A stretch of DNA of 64,000 nucleotides from Paenibacillus wynnii. GTDB lineage: Bacteria; Bacillota; Bacilli; Paenibacillales; Paenibacillaceae. The DNA lies in assembly GCF_030812855.1 (NCBI RefSeq), contig NZ_JAUSTK010000021.1, positions 1 through 64,000 on the forward strand. The letters are read 5' to 3'. A model generated the notes under the pieces. It ran no database searches. It saw only the letters and a list, made by a program, of their open reading frames with translations, and had not been told where the DNA came from. The position numbers and the translations under genes are program-made. Shown here one piece after another: positions 25,401 to 32,801 of this stretch (position 1 is the stretch's first letter; the number at the start of each line of letters is the position of its first letter).

Positions 25401-27499
25401 GGTTGGTGCAACTGCACATCCACATCTTGCGTGACGACTCGTATCGGTATAACATCAGTCAGCATAATTCAGCATTGGATGGTTGGAGTATGAATAAAGT
25501 CCATACTTACCTGTTCCAGACGTATTTCAACCTGTTGAATGGTACTAATGAGAGAAATGTAAAGGTTAGCAGTAATGATCACAACCGTAACTTTATTTAT
25601 TTGGAGCAGCAGGCGATCAAGTCTCTGGAGCAGCGTGAGTTTTGGAGTGAGATGCTCGAAAATGCGACGAACGGCGTGATTCCGCGATCCAGACCGCCCG
25701 AGCAAAACCAAGGGAATGAAGTCATCTTCTATGACGTCGAGCTTCCCGAAGGGCTGTCTGAAAAAATCGTTGATCTGGCAAATGAATTGAAGATTCCTGT
25801 CAAGGATATTCTGCTTGCGTCCCATGTGAAGTTTCTGTCCTTATTAACACGGGATCCTGATGTGTTTATGGGTTATGAAATCGGCGGCCGCCCTGAACGT
25901 TTGGGAGCAGAGGATGCACTTGGGGTCTTTTTGAATACGATGCCTTTCCGAGTCGTCTTAAATGATCAAGATACTTGGCGCGAACTCACTCGTTCTGTTT
26001 ATGAAGTGGAGGCAGAAGTCTTGCCATTCAGGCGGTATCCGATGGCAAAGGTGAAAGCGGATGTAGGGAATATGGGGATCTTGTTTGAGACAGTCTTTAA
26101 CTTCACTCACTTCTACTCCTTGAAAGACATTCGCGATCTCCCAGGTTTTGATTTGATTGATGTGAGAGCTGCCGCCATTACGGAATTTCCGCTTCGTATC
26201 GAATACTCCAGACATTTTTACACAGACGAGATTCATCTAAGTTTACATTATCATACTGCAGAGTTTGATGAAGACGACATGGGTATATTCGGAAGAATTT
26301 TTGTTCGGATTCTTGAGTCTATTGTTTATCATACGGATGAACGGCACAATGATATGTCCGGGGGAGAGTACTTGGATCGGTTTACCATCTATCCGTGCGA
26401 GAATTTAGTTCCAAACACCAGCGGAAGTGAATTCGATCAAGCAGAATTCAATGATTCAATGATGCAAGGCGAATTTCTGGAGGCTGCAAACTCGGTAAAA
26501 GATATTTGGTCCAGTGTCTTAGGCATACCGAAAAGCGATCTGAATATGAAAGATGATTTTTTTCACATCGGAGGGAATTCGCTCTCTGCTATGAAAGTGT
26601 CTTTGCTTTTGGAGAAACCATTATCATTGAAGACGATTATGCAAAAATCCGTCCTTTATGAGCTGGTTCTTGAAATTATCAATAGCGCAAAGCCTGTCGA
26701 AGATACAAACCTTCTCCAGTGTCTTAGTAAATCAACGACTTCCGCACTCAACATTATATTTTTTCCCTATGCAGGCGGAAATGCGCTGAACTTCATTCCA
26801 ATACCCAAGGCGTTTGAAACAACCGATTCCGATGTCTCAGTTTATGCAGTGGAATTGCCGGGGCATGATCCAAATTCCAACTCAAGTAATCTGATGGATT
26901 TCGCAAGTCTTGCGAAGAAGATCGCAGATGAAATCGAAGTAAATATAGGCGAAGAAGAGTTCGTCCTATGGGGGCATTGCGTCGGCACTGCGCTTGCATT
27001 TGAGGTAACACGGCAGCTGGAAGGGCGTTCCCGTCCTCCCAAAAGATTATTCTTGGCCGCAAAAATCATCGCTCATCCCAACGAGATCCTTGAGACAATA
27101 GAGAATGCGAAACAATTGGTTTTTGCCGATATTGCCAAATTTCATGCCGAATGGACCGGAACCAACGAATTATCGACGCTTGGGGAGGAATATGAGCGTC
27201 ATTTGGCGAGAGTATTTAAGCATGATTCCATTGAATCGAATCAATACCTGCTCTCCCTGTGGAATAAAATAGGCGATATTTCCTTGCAGACACCATCCGT
27301 TGTCGTTGTTACCAAGGATGATCCCGCGACTCAAACCTATATGGGAGAATGGTCAACTTGGTCCCATTGGGTGCCAAATTTAAAACTCAAAGTGTTTGAT
27401 AGGGGAGGACACTATTTCTTCCGAACGATTCAGTCTGAACTTGCGGAATATTTAATATCCGAAACGGACATCAGTTATCAAACCACTCAAACACGCTGA
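22463..27499 (+). CDS. NRPS: half C - A(Ser) - PCP - C - PCP - TE
   Basis: About 1678 residues. Residues 10-245 match only the second half of a condensation domain, with no HHxxxDG. A domain (about 260-740): YVIFTSGSTGLPKG near 400, pocket D V W H F S L V D K, very close to the serine code. PCP1 Ser is near 795 (LGGNSINF). The C domain (about 850-1290) reads QHNSALDGWS near 1002, so the second, catalytic His of HHxxxDG is Asn. PCP2 Ser is near 1373 (IGGNSLSAM). The TE (about 1425-1675) has GHCVGTA near 1507, again a Cys nucleophile, and GGHYFF. The last C-PCP pair has no A domain and must be loaded in trans. AGGAG at 22451-22455 favours ATG 22463 over 22457. Confidence 0.92.
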   Translation: MKPKKTLGQKKILAASMPESAEFWAKEMDHAIPSVYQTDFYRYGETNADPNYFSASIKLPFDLREKITAVYATENTGLSEVFASSVLALLYIAYNGVAQDLMVNYSDLRPKQSLQVPLRIQMNEDCTFLSLFNRTRDCVKRVQEHKNYPVDLLVPKQHIDINIMHLGVDQEANPNRNFILAFDFIEDRENGFILTVTGDTSRYLDESIQDLANKIHLLLEKCADSPKLSLLQIDLRSHYDRDISLALNSTSQPFSDTVSLVDLFDRTFDAQAVENAIIGRDRNVTFSELDCMSKQVADFISKISDSEDAVIGILVDRSVEFLAGVLGIMRAGKAYLPLDPKAPDERNSTILRQSGARILLCSERDTNRFSNQVRSYALESIDTLDVSNYQPVVTPESLAYVIFTSGSTGLPKGVCVNHRSVVNRIEWMQRCFPLQQDDVILHKTPSTFDVSVWELFWWLIAGCKVTLLPPNQEANPETILEAIESNSVTTMHFVPSMLNAFLDYVESIGSISKLKSLRRVFCSGEALSPHHVQKFYALLDHVELINLYGPTEATVDVSCHIAQTVDNPVPIGKPIDNIRLYIVDSSHNERPVGMVGELCIAGVGVSQGYINDAARTEERFLPMPSLGEDVVYMTGDLARLRHDRTIEYLGRNDRQVKVRGFRIEPGEIEHALTNQIYINDAIVLSHAESDEMLHIYAFVVLADKTISEKTIVSDLSRLVPKYMIPDKVIVVESMPLTPNGKVDKGALLALRNQRENHSKIPPFSKEEKLMAEIWERVLGIDEVGVTDNFFALGGNSINFVTVLALANEQGLNVTFQQLFKHPFIRDLLNNTSETENDKDILYDITNFELLSEEDRSKIPDGIEDAYPMSLLQAGLVYQSIIMQGENNYHDIVSYLIKGEINVDLFGEAVRRLVKEQPIFRTSYNLRDFSQYMQLVHKELDQLPLNVHDLRGLKTQEEQDEWYEDWFWKEQHRPFKWESPGLVQLHIHILRDDSYRYNISQHNSALDGWSMNKVHTYLFQTYFNLLNGTNERNVKVSSNDHNRNFIYLEQQAIKSLEQREFWSEMLENATNGVIPRSRPPEQNQGNEVIFYDVELPEGLSEKIVDLANELKIPVKDILLASHVKFLSLLTRDPDVFMGYEIGGRPERLGAEDALGVFLNTMPFRVVLNDQDTWRELTRSVYEVEAEVLPFRRYPMAKVKADVGNMGILFETVFNFTHFYSLKDIRDLPGFDLIDVRAAAITEFPLRIEYSRHFYTDEIHLSLHYHTAEFDEDDMGIFGRIFVRILESIVYHTDERHNDMSGGEYLDRFTIYPCENLVPNTSGSEFDQAEFNDSMMQGEFLEAANSVKDIWSSVLGIPKSDLNMKDDFFHIGGNSLSAMKVSLLLEKPLSLKTIMQKSVLYELVLEIINSAKPVEDTNLLQCLSKSTTSALNIIFFPYAGGNALNFIPIPKAFETTDSDVSVYAVELPGHDPNSNSSNLMDFASLAKKIADEIEVNIGEEEFVLWGHCVGTALAFEVTRQLEGRSRPPKRLFLAAKIIAHPNEILETIENAKQLVFADIAKFHAEWTGTNELSTLGEEYERHLARVFKHDSIESNQYLLSLWNKIGDISLQTPSVVVVTKDDPATQTYMGEWSTWSHWVPNLKLKVFDRGGHYFFRTIQSELAEYLISETDISYQTTQTR

Positions 27500-27621
27500 T
27501 TTCAGATAGAATGCCGCAGCTTCCTCATCCGCCTGTCAGACGGGCGTCAAGCAGCAAACCGTTAGATGGGGAGCCGCGGCGGTTTATCTTGGAATCTACC
27601 CATTTACGAGGAGGATGTGTA

Positions 27622-28494
27622 GTGTTAAACATTGATAAAGAAAGTTATCCCAATAGTTCATTGCGTGTAGCTGTAGCACAGGCTGTCTCACGTTCTGGAG
27701 ACATCCCAAAGAATCTTGAATATGCAGCCACCATGATCCGGGAAGCAGCGCTAAAGGGTGCTGATATAATTGTATTCCCGGAAAAATTTCTGACAGGCTA
27801 TGTGCCGGAGGTCATTATTACAGACCCGGAGCGTTATACACTAACCCATAACGATCCCCGTCTGGAACCTTTACGTAATATCTGTAAGCTGAATAAGATA
27901 TGTGCAATCATTGGTACTCCAACCCGGTCGGAAGGCAGACTATACATTTCTTCTGTTGTTATCGGCGCATCTGGGGTGGAACTTCTCACTTATCACAAGA
28001 CGCACCTATTCCATAGTGAAAAGGGGATTTTTCAGAGTGATGACGAGCTGAATATCCTGAATATAAAAGATTGGAATATTGGACTTGGCATTTGTTATGA
28101 TGCAGGATTCCCGGAGCATTCCCGGGCAATGGCCCAAGCGGGATGCCATGTGTATATGGTAAGCTCCCTCTTCAGTAAAGGTATGGGTTACTTGGAGTCC
28201 AGAGTGTGGTTTCCGGCAAGAGCGCTCGATAATACGATATATGCAGTTATGGCAAACCATGCAGGAAAAACAGGGGTATGGGATGCATGCGGCGGCAGTG
28301 CGGTTTGGAACCCATTTGGACAACTGATAGAAGAGGCATCCGAAGCTGAATCGGAAATCATTATTGTTGATTTAGACCCTAACATGTTGCGGGAAGCCCG
28401 AACGGCAGAACGAATGCTCGCCGATTCTTTGGACATCCGTCATACTCCCGAAAAAATAGTTATGATCAGGATGGGTTCAAATGAGCTCGAGTGA
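27622..28494 (+). CDS. Nitrilase-family carbon-nitrogen hydrolase
   Basis: A 290-residue amidase of the nitrilase superfamily. The Glu-Lys-Cys triad is complete: FPEKFLTGY (Glu near 54), YHKTHLF (Lys near 125) and GLGICYDAGFPE (Cys near 158). The ORF is open from 27511, but GAGGAGG at 27608-27614 sets the start at GTG 27622, and the upstream part has no family similarity. It hydrolyses amides or nitriles in the cytoplasm. In this operon it could remove a protecting aminoacyl group added by the ATP-grasp enzyme, or hydrolyse an amide of the product. The next gene overlaps its end by 14 bases. Confidence 0.88.
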   Translation: MLNIDKESYPNSSLRVAVAQAVSRSGDIPKNLEYAATMIREAALKGADIIVFPEKFLTGYVPEVIITDPERYTLTHNDPRLEPLRNICKLNKICAIIGTPTRSEGRLYISSVVIGASGVELLTYHKTHLFHSEKGIFQSDDELNILNIKDWNIGLGICYDAGFPEHSRAMAQAGCHVYMVSSLFSKGMGYLESRVWFPARALDNTIYAVMANHAGKTGVWDACGGSAVWNPFGQLIEEASEAESEIIIVDLDPNMLREARTAERMLADSLDIRHTPEKIVMIRMGSNELE

Positions 28495-29245
28495 ACGCGA
28501 AAAATGGATGCGCAAGTTTCATGTATTGGATAAGACATATGGTCGAGTGATTTTTCTGCCTCATGCCGGCGGTTCAGCCAGCTATTATCGGGATCTATGT
28601 ATGGCTTTAAGTTCAAGCAATATAGAGTGTATAGCCATTCAATATCCTGGCAGACAAGATCGGTTTAAGGAAGAGATGATAGAGAGTATTGAAGAGTATG
28701 CTGATATTATTACCGAGATCCTTGTGGGATTGGATGACAAACCAACGATATTGTTTGGACATAGCATGGGGGCTTTAATTGCTTATAATATGTTGGCGAG
28801 GCATGAGACGGAACTCTCATTTGTCGATTTATTTGTGGCCTCCGCCCATCATCCACCCAAAAGTAGTGAACCATACATAAAAGGCGATTCAGCGAGTGAT
28901 GAAAATGTAATTGCTCATCTCAAAAAATTAGGCGGGTTTGATGATCGACTATTATCAGACCCCACTATAATAGAAGTTATCCTTCCAGCAGTGGAAAATG
29001 ACCTTCAAGCTGTTTCAAAATTTCATATGAAAAGTATTGTAAAGCTTCAGGTTCCCATTGTGTCGGTTATTGGAATGCATGACCCGACAACTGATATAGA
29101 ATCTACTTCGGAATGGGCGAAATTAACTGCTAAAGAATTCCGTATTGTTCAATTGTCTGGGGGGCACTTTTACTTCGCCAATGAACATACAAAACTAATC
29201 AATATCATTTTGCAATTACTAATAAAAGCAGGGGGTGAGCATTAA
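28481..29245 (+). CDS. Type II thioesterase (Ser nucleophile)
   Basis: A 254-residue GrsT-like editing thioesterase, with FLPHAGGSASYYRDL near 26, QYPGRQDRF, the canonical nucleophile motif FGHSMGAL near residue 93, and the His in LSGGHFYF near the end. Such enzymes free misprimed or stalled PCP domains by hydrolysis. Its normal Ser contrasts with the Cys in the other free-standing copy (13771-14517) and in the terminal TE. This supports different jobs for the two proteins. It overlaps the nitrilase gene (ATG inside the last codons), and the first MFS gene overlaps or abuts its end. Confidence 0.92.
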   Translation: MSSSEREKWMRKFHVLDKTYGRVIFLPHAGGSASYYRDLCMALSSSNIECIAIQYPGRQDRFKEEMIESIEEYADIITEILVGLDDKPTILFGHSMGALIAYNMLARHETELSFVDLFVASAHHPPKSSEPYIKGDSASDENVIAHLKKLGGFDDRLLSDPTIIEVILPAVENDLQAVSKFHMKSIVKLQVPIVSVIGMHDPTTDIESTSEWAKLTAKEFRIVQLSGGHFYFANEHTKLINIILQLLIKAGGEH

Positions 29246-29249
29246 CATC

Positions 29250-30431
29250 ATGAACAATCTCCAGAAGAACTCGAAGTTATTACTTTACGGGCAAGCATTG
29301 TCATTCATGGGAGACTACTGCGTATTACCCGCTCTTCTTATCTTATCTACCTATTATCACGATTATTGGGTCACTTCCGGAGTCATCATAGTGAGAAGTA
29401 TCCCTATGGTTATACAACCTTTTTTAGGTGTACTCATTGATCGATTTAGTCGATTGAAAATCATGTTTTGGACAGACATTTTAAGAGGATTAATATTCTT
29501 AAGCGTCACATTGCTGCCTAAAGGAGAATACCCTTCATTTTTTTTACTATTGTTATTGCTTTCATATGGTAGTGGAGTATTTTTCAATCCGGCTAGACTG
29601 GCAATAATGTCTTCGTTAGGAGACGACATTAAAACGGTTAATACACTTTTTGCCAAAGCGACGACATTATGCGTGATTGCAGGGGCACTCATCGGTGCAG
29701 GTTTCTTGGCTTTAGGATCGGTAAAATCAGCAGTAGCATTTAATGCATTAACCTATTTTAGTTCAGCGATCTTCATCAGTAGGATGAAGATCAGGTCTGA
29801 AGTAAGTTTAAAGCAAGATAATAATAAAATTTTCAGTTCCTTTAAGTTGGGAATTAAAGAGATAAGAAATAACCAATTTGTACTAAATGCTGTTCTTACA
29901 ATGATGATAATGTCCTTGTTGTGTGGAGTAGTATATAGTTACTTCCCAATTGTAAGTGAGTTTATTGGCGAAGGCCAAATCGGTAACTTCATCCTTACCG
30001 TCACAATTGGCTTGGGCGGTTTTCTTGGGACACATTTGGTCAACAAATGGGGTTTCAACAGTGATAAAGGTTTGATTTATTTTGTTATTCTCAGTCTCAC
30101 TTCTCTTTGCGTATTCATGTATTCACCAAGCTTCATAGTCGCATTTATTGCAGCTATTGGTTTGTTTATAGCTCTGGAATACGGTGAAGTGCTTGCTAAG
30201 ATAAAAGTGCAGGAGAATTCCGGCAATGAAATCCAAGGTCGGATATTTGCTGTTTCAGAAGCACTTATTGGGCTGGCTATATCTATCGGATCTATATTGG
30301 TTAACATTACCAATACCATCACCATTATGGGGTTAATCATTTTCAGTATGTTAGGTCTATTTGTACATACCAAATTAGTAAACAAACTGTATGTGTCAAC
30401 ATCGAATGATAAATTCTCAAATTTAGTTTAA
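29250..30431 (+). CDS. MFS transporter of the NRPS cluster
   Basis: A major facilitator of about 393 residues with around twelve helices; FLGVLIDRFSRLKIMFWTD is the loop 2-3 motif. It resembles the MFS_3 efflux group. GTG 29235 is in frame, but the GGGGGTGAG stretch is better spaced from ATG 29250. It follows the Ser thioesterase gene, and its stop overlaps an ATG preceding the second MFS gene. It probably exports the peptide or confers self-resistance. AT content is higher than in the second transporter, hinting at separate origins. Confidence 0.87.
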   Translation: MNNLQKNSKLLLYGQALSFMGDYCVLPALLILSTYYHDYWVTSGVIIVRSIPMVIQPFLGVLIDRFSRLKIMFWTDILRGLIFLSVTLLPKGEYPSFFLLLLLLSYGSGVFFNPARLAIMSSLGDDIKTVNTLFAKATTLCVIAGALIGAGFLALGSVKSAVAFNALTYFSSAIFISRMKIRSEVSLKQDNNKIFSSFKLGIKEIRNNQFVLNAVLTMMIMSLLCGVVYSYFPIVSEFIGEGQIGNFILTVTIGLGGFLGTHLVNKWGFNSDKGLIYFVILSLTSLCVFMYSPSFIVAFIAAIGLFIALEYGEVLAKIKVQENSGNEIQGRIFAVSEALIGLAISIGSILVNITNTITIMGLIIFSMLGLFVHTKLVNKLYVSTSNDKFSNLV

Positions 30432-30460
30432 TGAACAGGAGAAGACGAGGTGGACTACTT

Positions 30461-31720
30461 GTGAGTGAGAAATCATATTCAGGCAGATGGGAAATTTTTC
30501 GGTTTCGACCTTATGTGCTCTATTTCATTGGGCATACCGTTTCTTTGCTGGGAACAGGTATGCAGTTCATTGCCACCAGTTGGCTTGCTATGCAGTTGAC
30601 CGGAAACAATGCTTCAGTAGCGTATGTTCTGATATTTACCTCACTGCCGGGAGTTGTACTTTCACCGGTTATTGGGGTATTTGTTGATCGGTTTGACCGG
30701 AAGTGGTTGGCGGTCTTGATGGATCTGTTCCGGGCAGCCGTTCTTGTTGTTATTCCTTTTCTCTGGTGGGAGGGGCTGTTGGAGCCATGGCATTTGTATA
30801 CGGCCACTTTCCTTATAGCTCTGGGAGATGAGATATACACGCCGGCTGCTATGTCGCTAATTCGAGAAGTCCTTCCGCCAAAGATGCTCCTGTATGCAAA
30901 TTCCACCAACGCCATCGCAATGCAAACTGGAGCTATGTTAGGTGCAGGGATAGGGGGAGTGATTGTTAGCCTTTCTTCTGCTGTGGTTGTTATGATCATT
31001 AATGCGGTTAGTTTTATAATCTCAGCTCTTTGTATCGTGCTTATTCGCAAAGGGATCGTTCGTCCGACAGAGATGCCCCAAGTGTCAAAGGTAGGATATA
31101 GACGCTTCATGTCTGAAATCAGACTTGGCTTATCTTATATCCGTAGTCGCCACAATATTATGATCTTTTACGCCATGATTTTCTTTATACGTATGTCACT
31201 GTATACGATTAATGTATTGCTTGGTCCGTTTACCAAAGAGACACTGAAAGTAGGCGCGGTTGGCTTTGGTTATATTGATGCCTGCTTCGCACTCGGAGCT
31301 GTGGTGGGCAATTTACTCCTGCCATCAATAACCCGAGCTAGAGGTAATAATTTTGTGATGGTACTCGGGATGATAGGTACAGCCCTATCCATTTTCCTCT
31401 TTGGTTTTAGTGAGAGTCTAGGAATAGCGATGTTCTTCTATTTCTTAATAGGTGCATTCTTCCAGGTCGGGATACTTTATATGACACGAGCTCAGGAAGT
31501 GACCGAACTTTCTTACCAAGGACGAGTCCATTCAACCTTTAATACTTTTTTCTCCATTCTTTCTCTAGGGATCTATCTGGGGATGGCACATCTGATTGAA
31601 ATACTTTCCTTCCGTTCTCTCTATCTTCTTCAAGGTATTATTGTCGCCTTTGCGGCCGTTATGGCTTATCATGCACTTTATATCAGACCAAAAAATGTTA
31701 TGCGGAATGTTTCCACCTAG
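30461..31720 (+). CDS. MFS transporter of the NRPS cluster
   Basis: A major facilitator of about 419 residues (TM helices throughout, loop FVDRFDRKWLAVLMDLFRA near residue 70), also of the MFS_3/DHA efflux type. An ATG at 30431 overlaps the previous stop, but GAGGTGG at 30447-30453 places the start at GTG 30461. It is the last gene of the cluster and is followed by a strong terminator. Two adjacent exporters could form a heteromeric system or serve different products. The loop is also similar to that of the TetR-controlled MFS at 10761-12029. Confidence 0.87.
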   Translation: MSEKSYSGRWEIFRFRPYVLYFIGHTVSLLGTGMQFIATSWLAMQLTGNNASVAYVLIFTSLPGVVLSPVIGVFVDRFDRKWLAVLMDLFRAAVLVVIPFLWWEGLLEPWHLYTATFLIALGDEIYTPAAMSLIREVLPPKMLLYANSTNAIAMQTGAMLGAGIGGVIVSLSSAVVVMIINAVSFIISALCIVLIRKGIVRPTEMPQVSKVGYRRFMSEIRLGLSYIRSRHNIMIFYAMIFFIRMSLYTINVLLGPFTKETLKVGAVGFGYIDACFALGAVVGNLLLPSITRARGNNFVMVLGMIGTALSIFLFGFSESLGIAMFFYFLIGAFFQVGILYMTRAQEVTELSYQGRVHSTFNTFFSILSLGIYLGMAHLIEILSFRSLYLLQGIIVAFAAVMAYHALYIRPKNVMRNVST

Positions 31721-31852
31721 ATGAATTCAACTTACATAGTATTAATATCAGCTTGACACAATAATAAAGCAGGGGTAGTCTGAGACTTTATGCTTAAATC
31801 GGAATTTTTCGAATGTCATCAATTTTGGATACCAGCGTGAGGAGACGGAACC

Positions 31853-31897
31853 TAGTAGACATATGTTCATTTTATGAGCATATGTCTACTATTTTTA
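31853..31897 (+). terminator. Terminator at the end of the NRPS operon
   Basis: A perfect 13 bp stem, TAGTAGACATATG (31853-31865) with CATATGTCTACTA (31879-31891), is followed by TTTTT. It is about 130 bases after the last MFS gene. Confidence 0.85.
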
Positions 31898-31911
31898 AGA
31901 TACTTATTTAA

Positions 31912-32025
31912 GATTGGAAAGCCGCATTCGGACAAGTTAACACAGCAGAATCAACGCTACGTATTATACAAGTTGGAGCAGGGGACCTGTTTATCTTTTT
32001 TTGGTGGTTTAACAAAGAAAGATGA
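31912..32025 (+). pseudogene. Fragment of an Nmad3-domain protein
   Basis: One frame reads DWKAAFGQVNTAES and then VGAGDLFIFFWWFNKER before a stop. This closely resembles, from memory, the central block of nucleotide-modification-associated domain 3 proteins (AAFGQVGAAQSHL followed by GDLFLFFGWF). The start and the rest of the protein are missing. A different frame over the same bases makes a 93-codon ORF (31874-32155) with no recognisable content. It is a relic of a DNA-modification or defence-related gene just beyond the NRPS terminator. Confidence 0.45.
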
Positions 32026-32801
32026 GAAGGATGTACAAAAAGAATGTGGAAGCTACCCTGCAAAGTTGAAGAATCGAAATTATATACCAGATAAAATGGA
32101 AAGATATTTGTCATCAAACTTACCACATATTGTAAATTTAAGAGCGAGCGATTAACTCAAAGATCCGTTGAAAGCTGTTTGATAAATACGCTGTAGCCTT
32201 TGGGAAAACTACTTTGGCTTTGGATCCTCTGAGGCATTTATTTGCGACGCGGTATCATCTGGAGAATAACACGTACCTAACAGTCGAAGAGAACGGAATG
32301 AATGCTAAACAAATGGACCGATCAACTTACGTTAATACACGTTTTACCGCAGATGAGCTGGGTATTCAGTACTTAACAATTAAGACTTTAAAGACATATT
32401 CACAAAACCCGTATTTCCTTTAATATAATTATTTTTTAGTATTTCCTTGATTATATATAACTTCTTATATGATGTGTCATATGATATAAAGATGTAAAAT
32501 ACGATTCTTATGATATTAAGGACTTGTTTTTGTTTTTTATCTGCACACTGATCTATGAAAGTGCGAACGAGGTGACTTCTATCAAGCGTCTCCGGAGGCG
32601 CTGGCGCCGGAGTAGTATCTCAGTAGCTGTCAGTAGTTGTTCTACAGACCTCATAGAATATTCACCCAGTGTCAAAATCAAATTCAACACCATACACTCT
32701 TCTTTCATTTTCGTTTTAGTAGCCTTCTACATAGACAAACCTTTCCAACAGAGGATAATATAGTGATGAAATTAGCTTTACTTATCATGTGGAGGGAAAA
32801 T
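32026..32801. other. Decayed region before the RES-domain gene
   Basis: No intact gene. A 69-codon ORF at 32214-32423 (MALDPLRHLFATRYHLENN and so on) is in frame with upstream coding-like residues and may be the end of a lost gene; I do not recognise it. The stretch 32590-32625 holds a GC-rich inverted motif (CGTCTCCGGAGGCG). The last 150 bases are AT-rich and should contain the promoter of the RES gene. Confidence 0.35.

Noticed and set aside
27511-27621. N-terminal extension of the nitrilase-family protein
   Set aside because: Proline- and arginine-rich sequence without similarity; GAGGAGG sets the start at GTG 27622.
30520-31110. 196-codon minus-strand ORF inside the second MFS gene
   Set aside because: Shadow of a strongly supported membrane protein gene; composition is typical of antisense frames.
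31874-32155. 93-codon ORF beginning inside the NRPS terminator
   Set aside because: It starts within the terminator loop and has no recognisable content; another frame over the same bases shows Nmad3-like residues.
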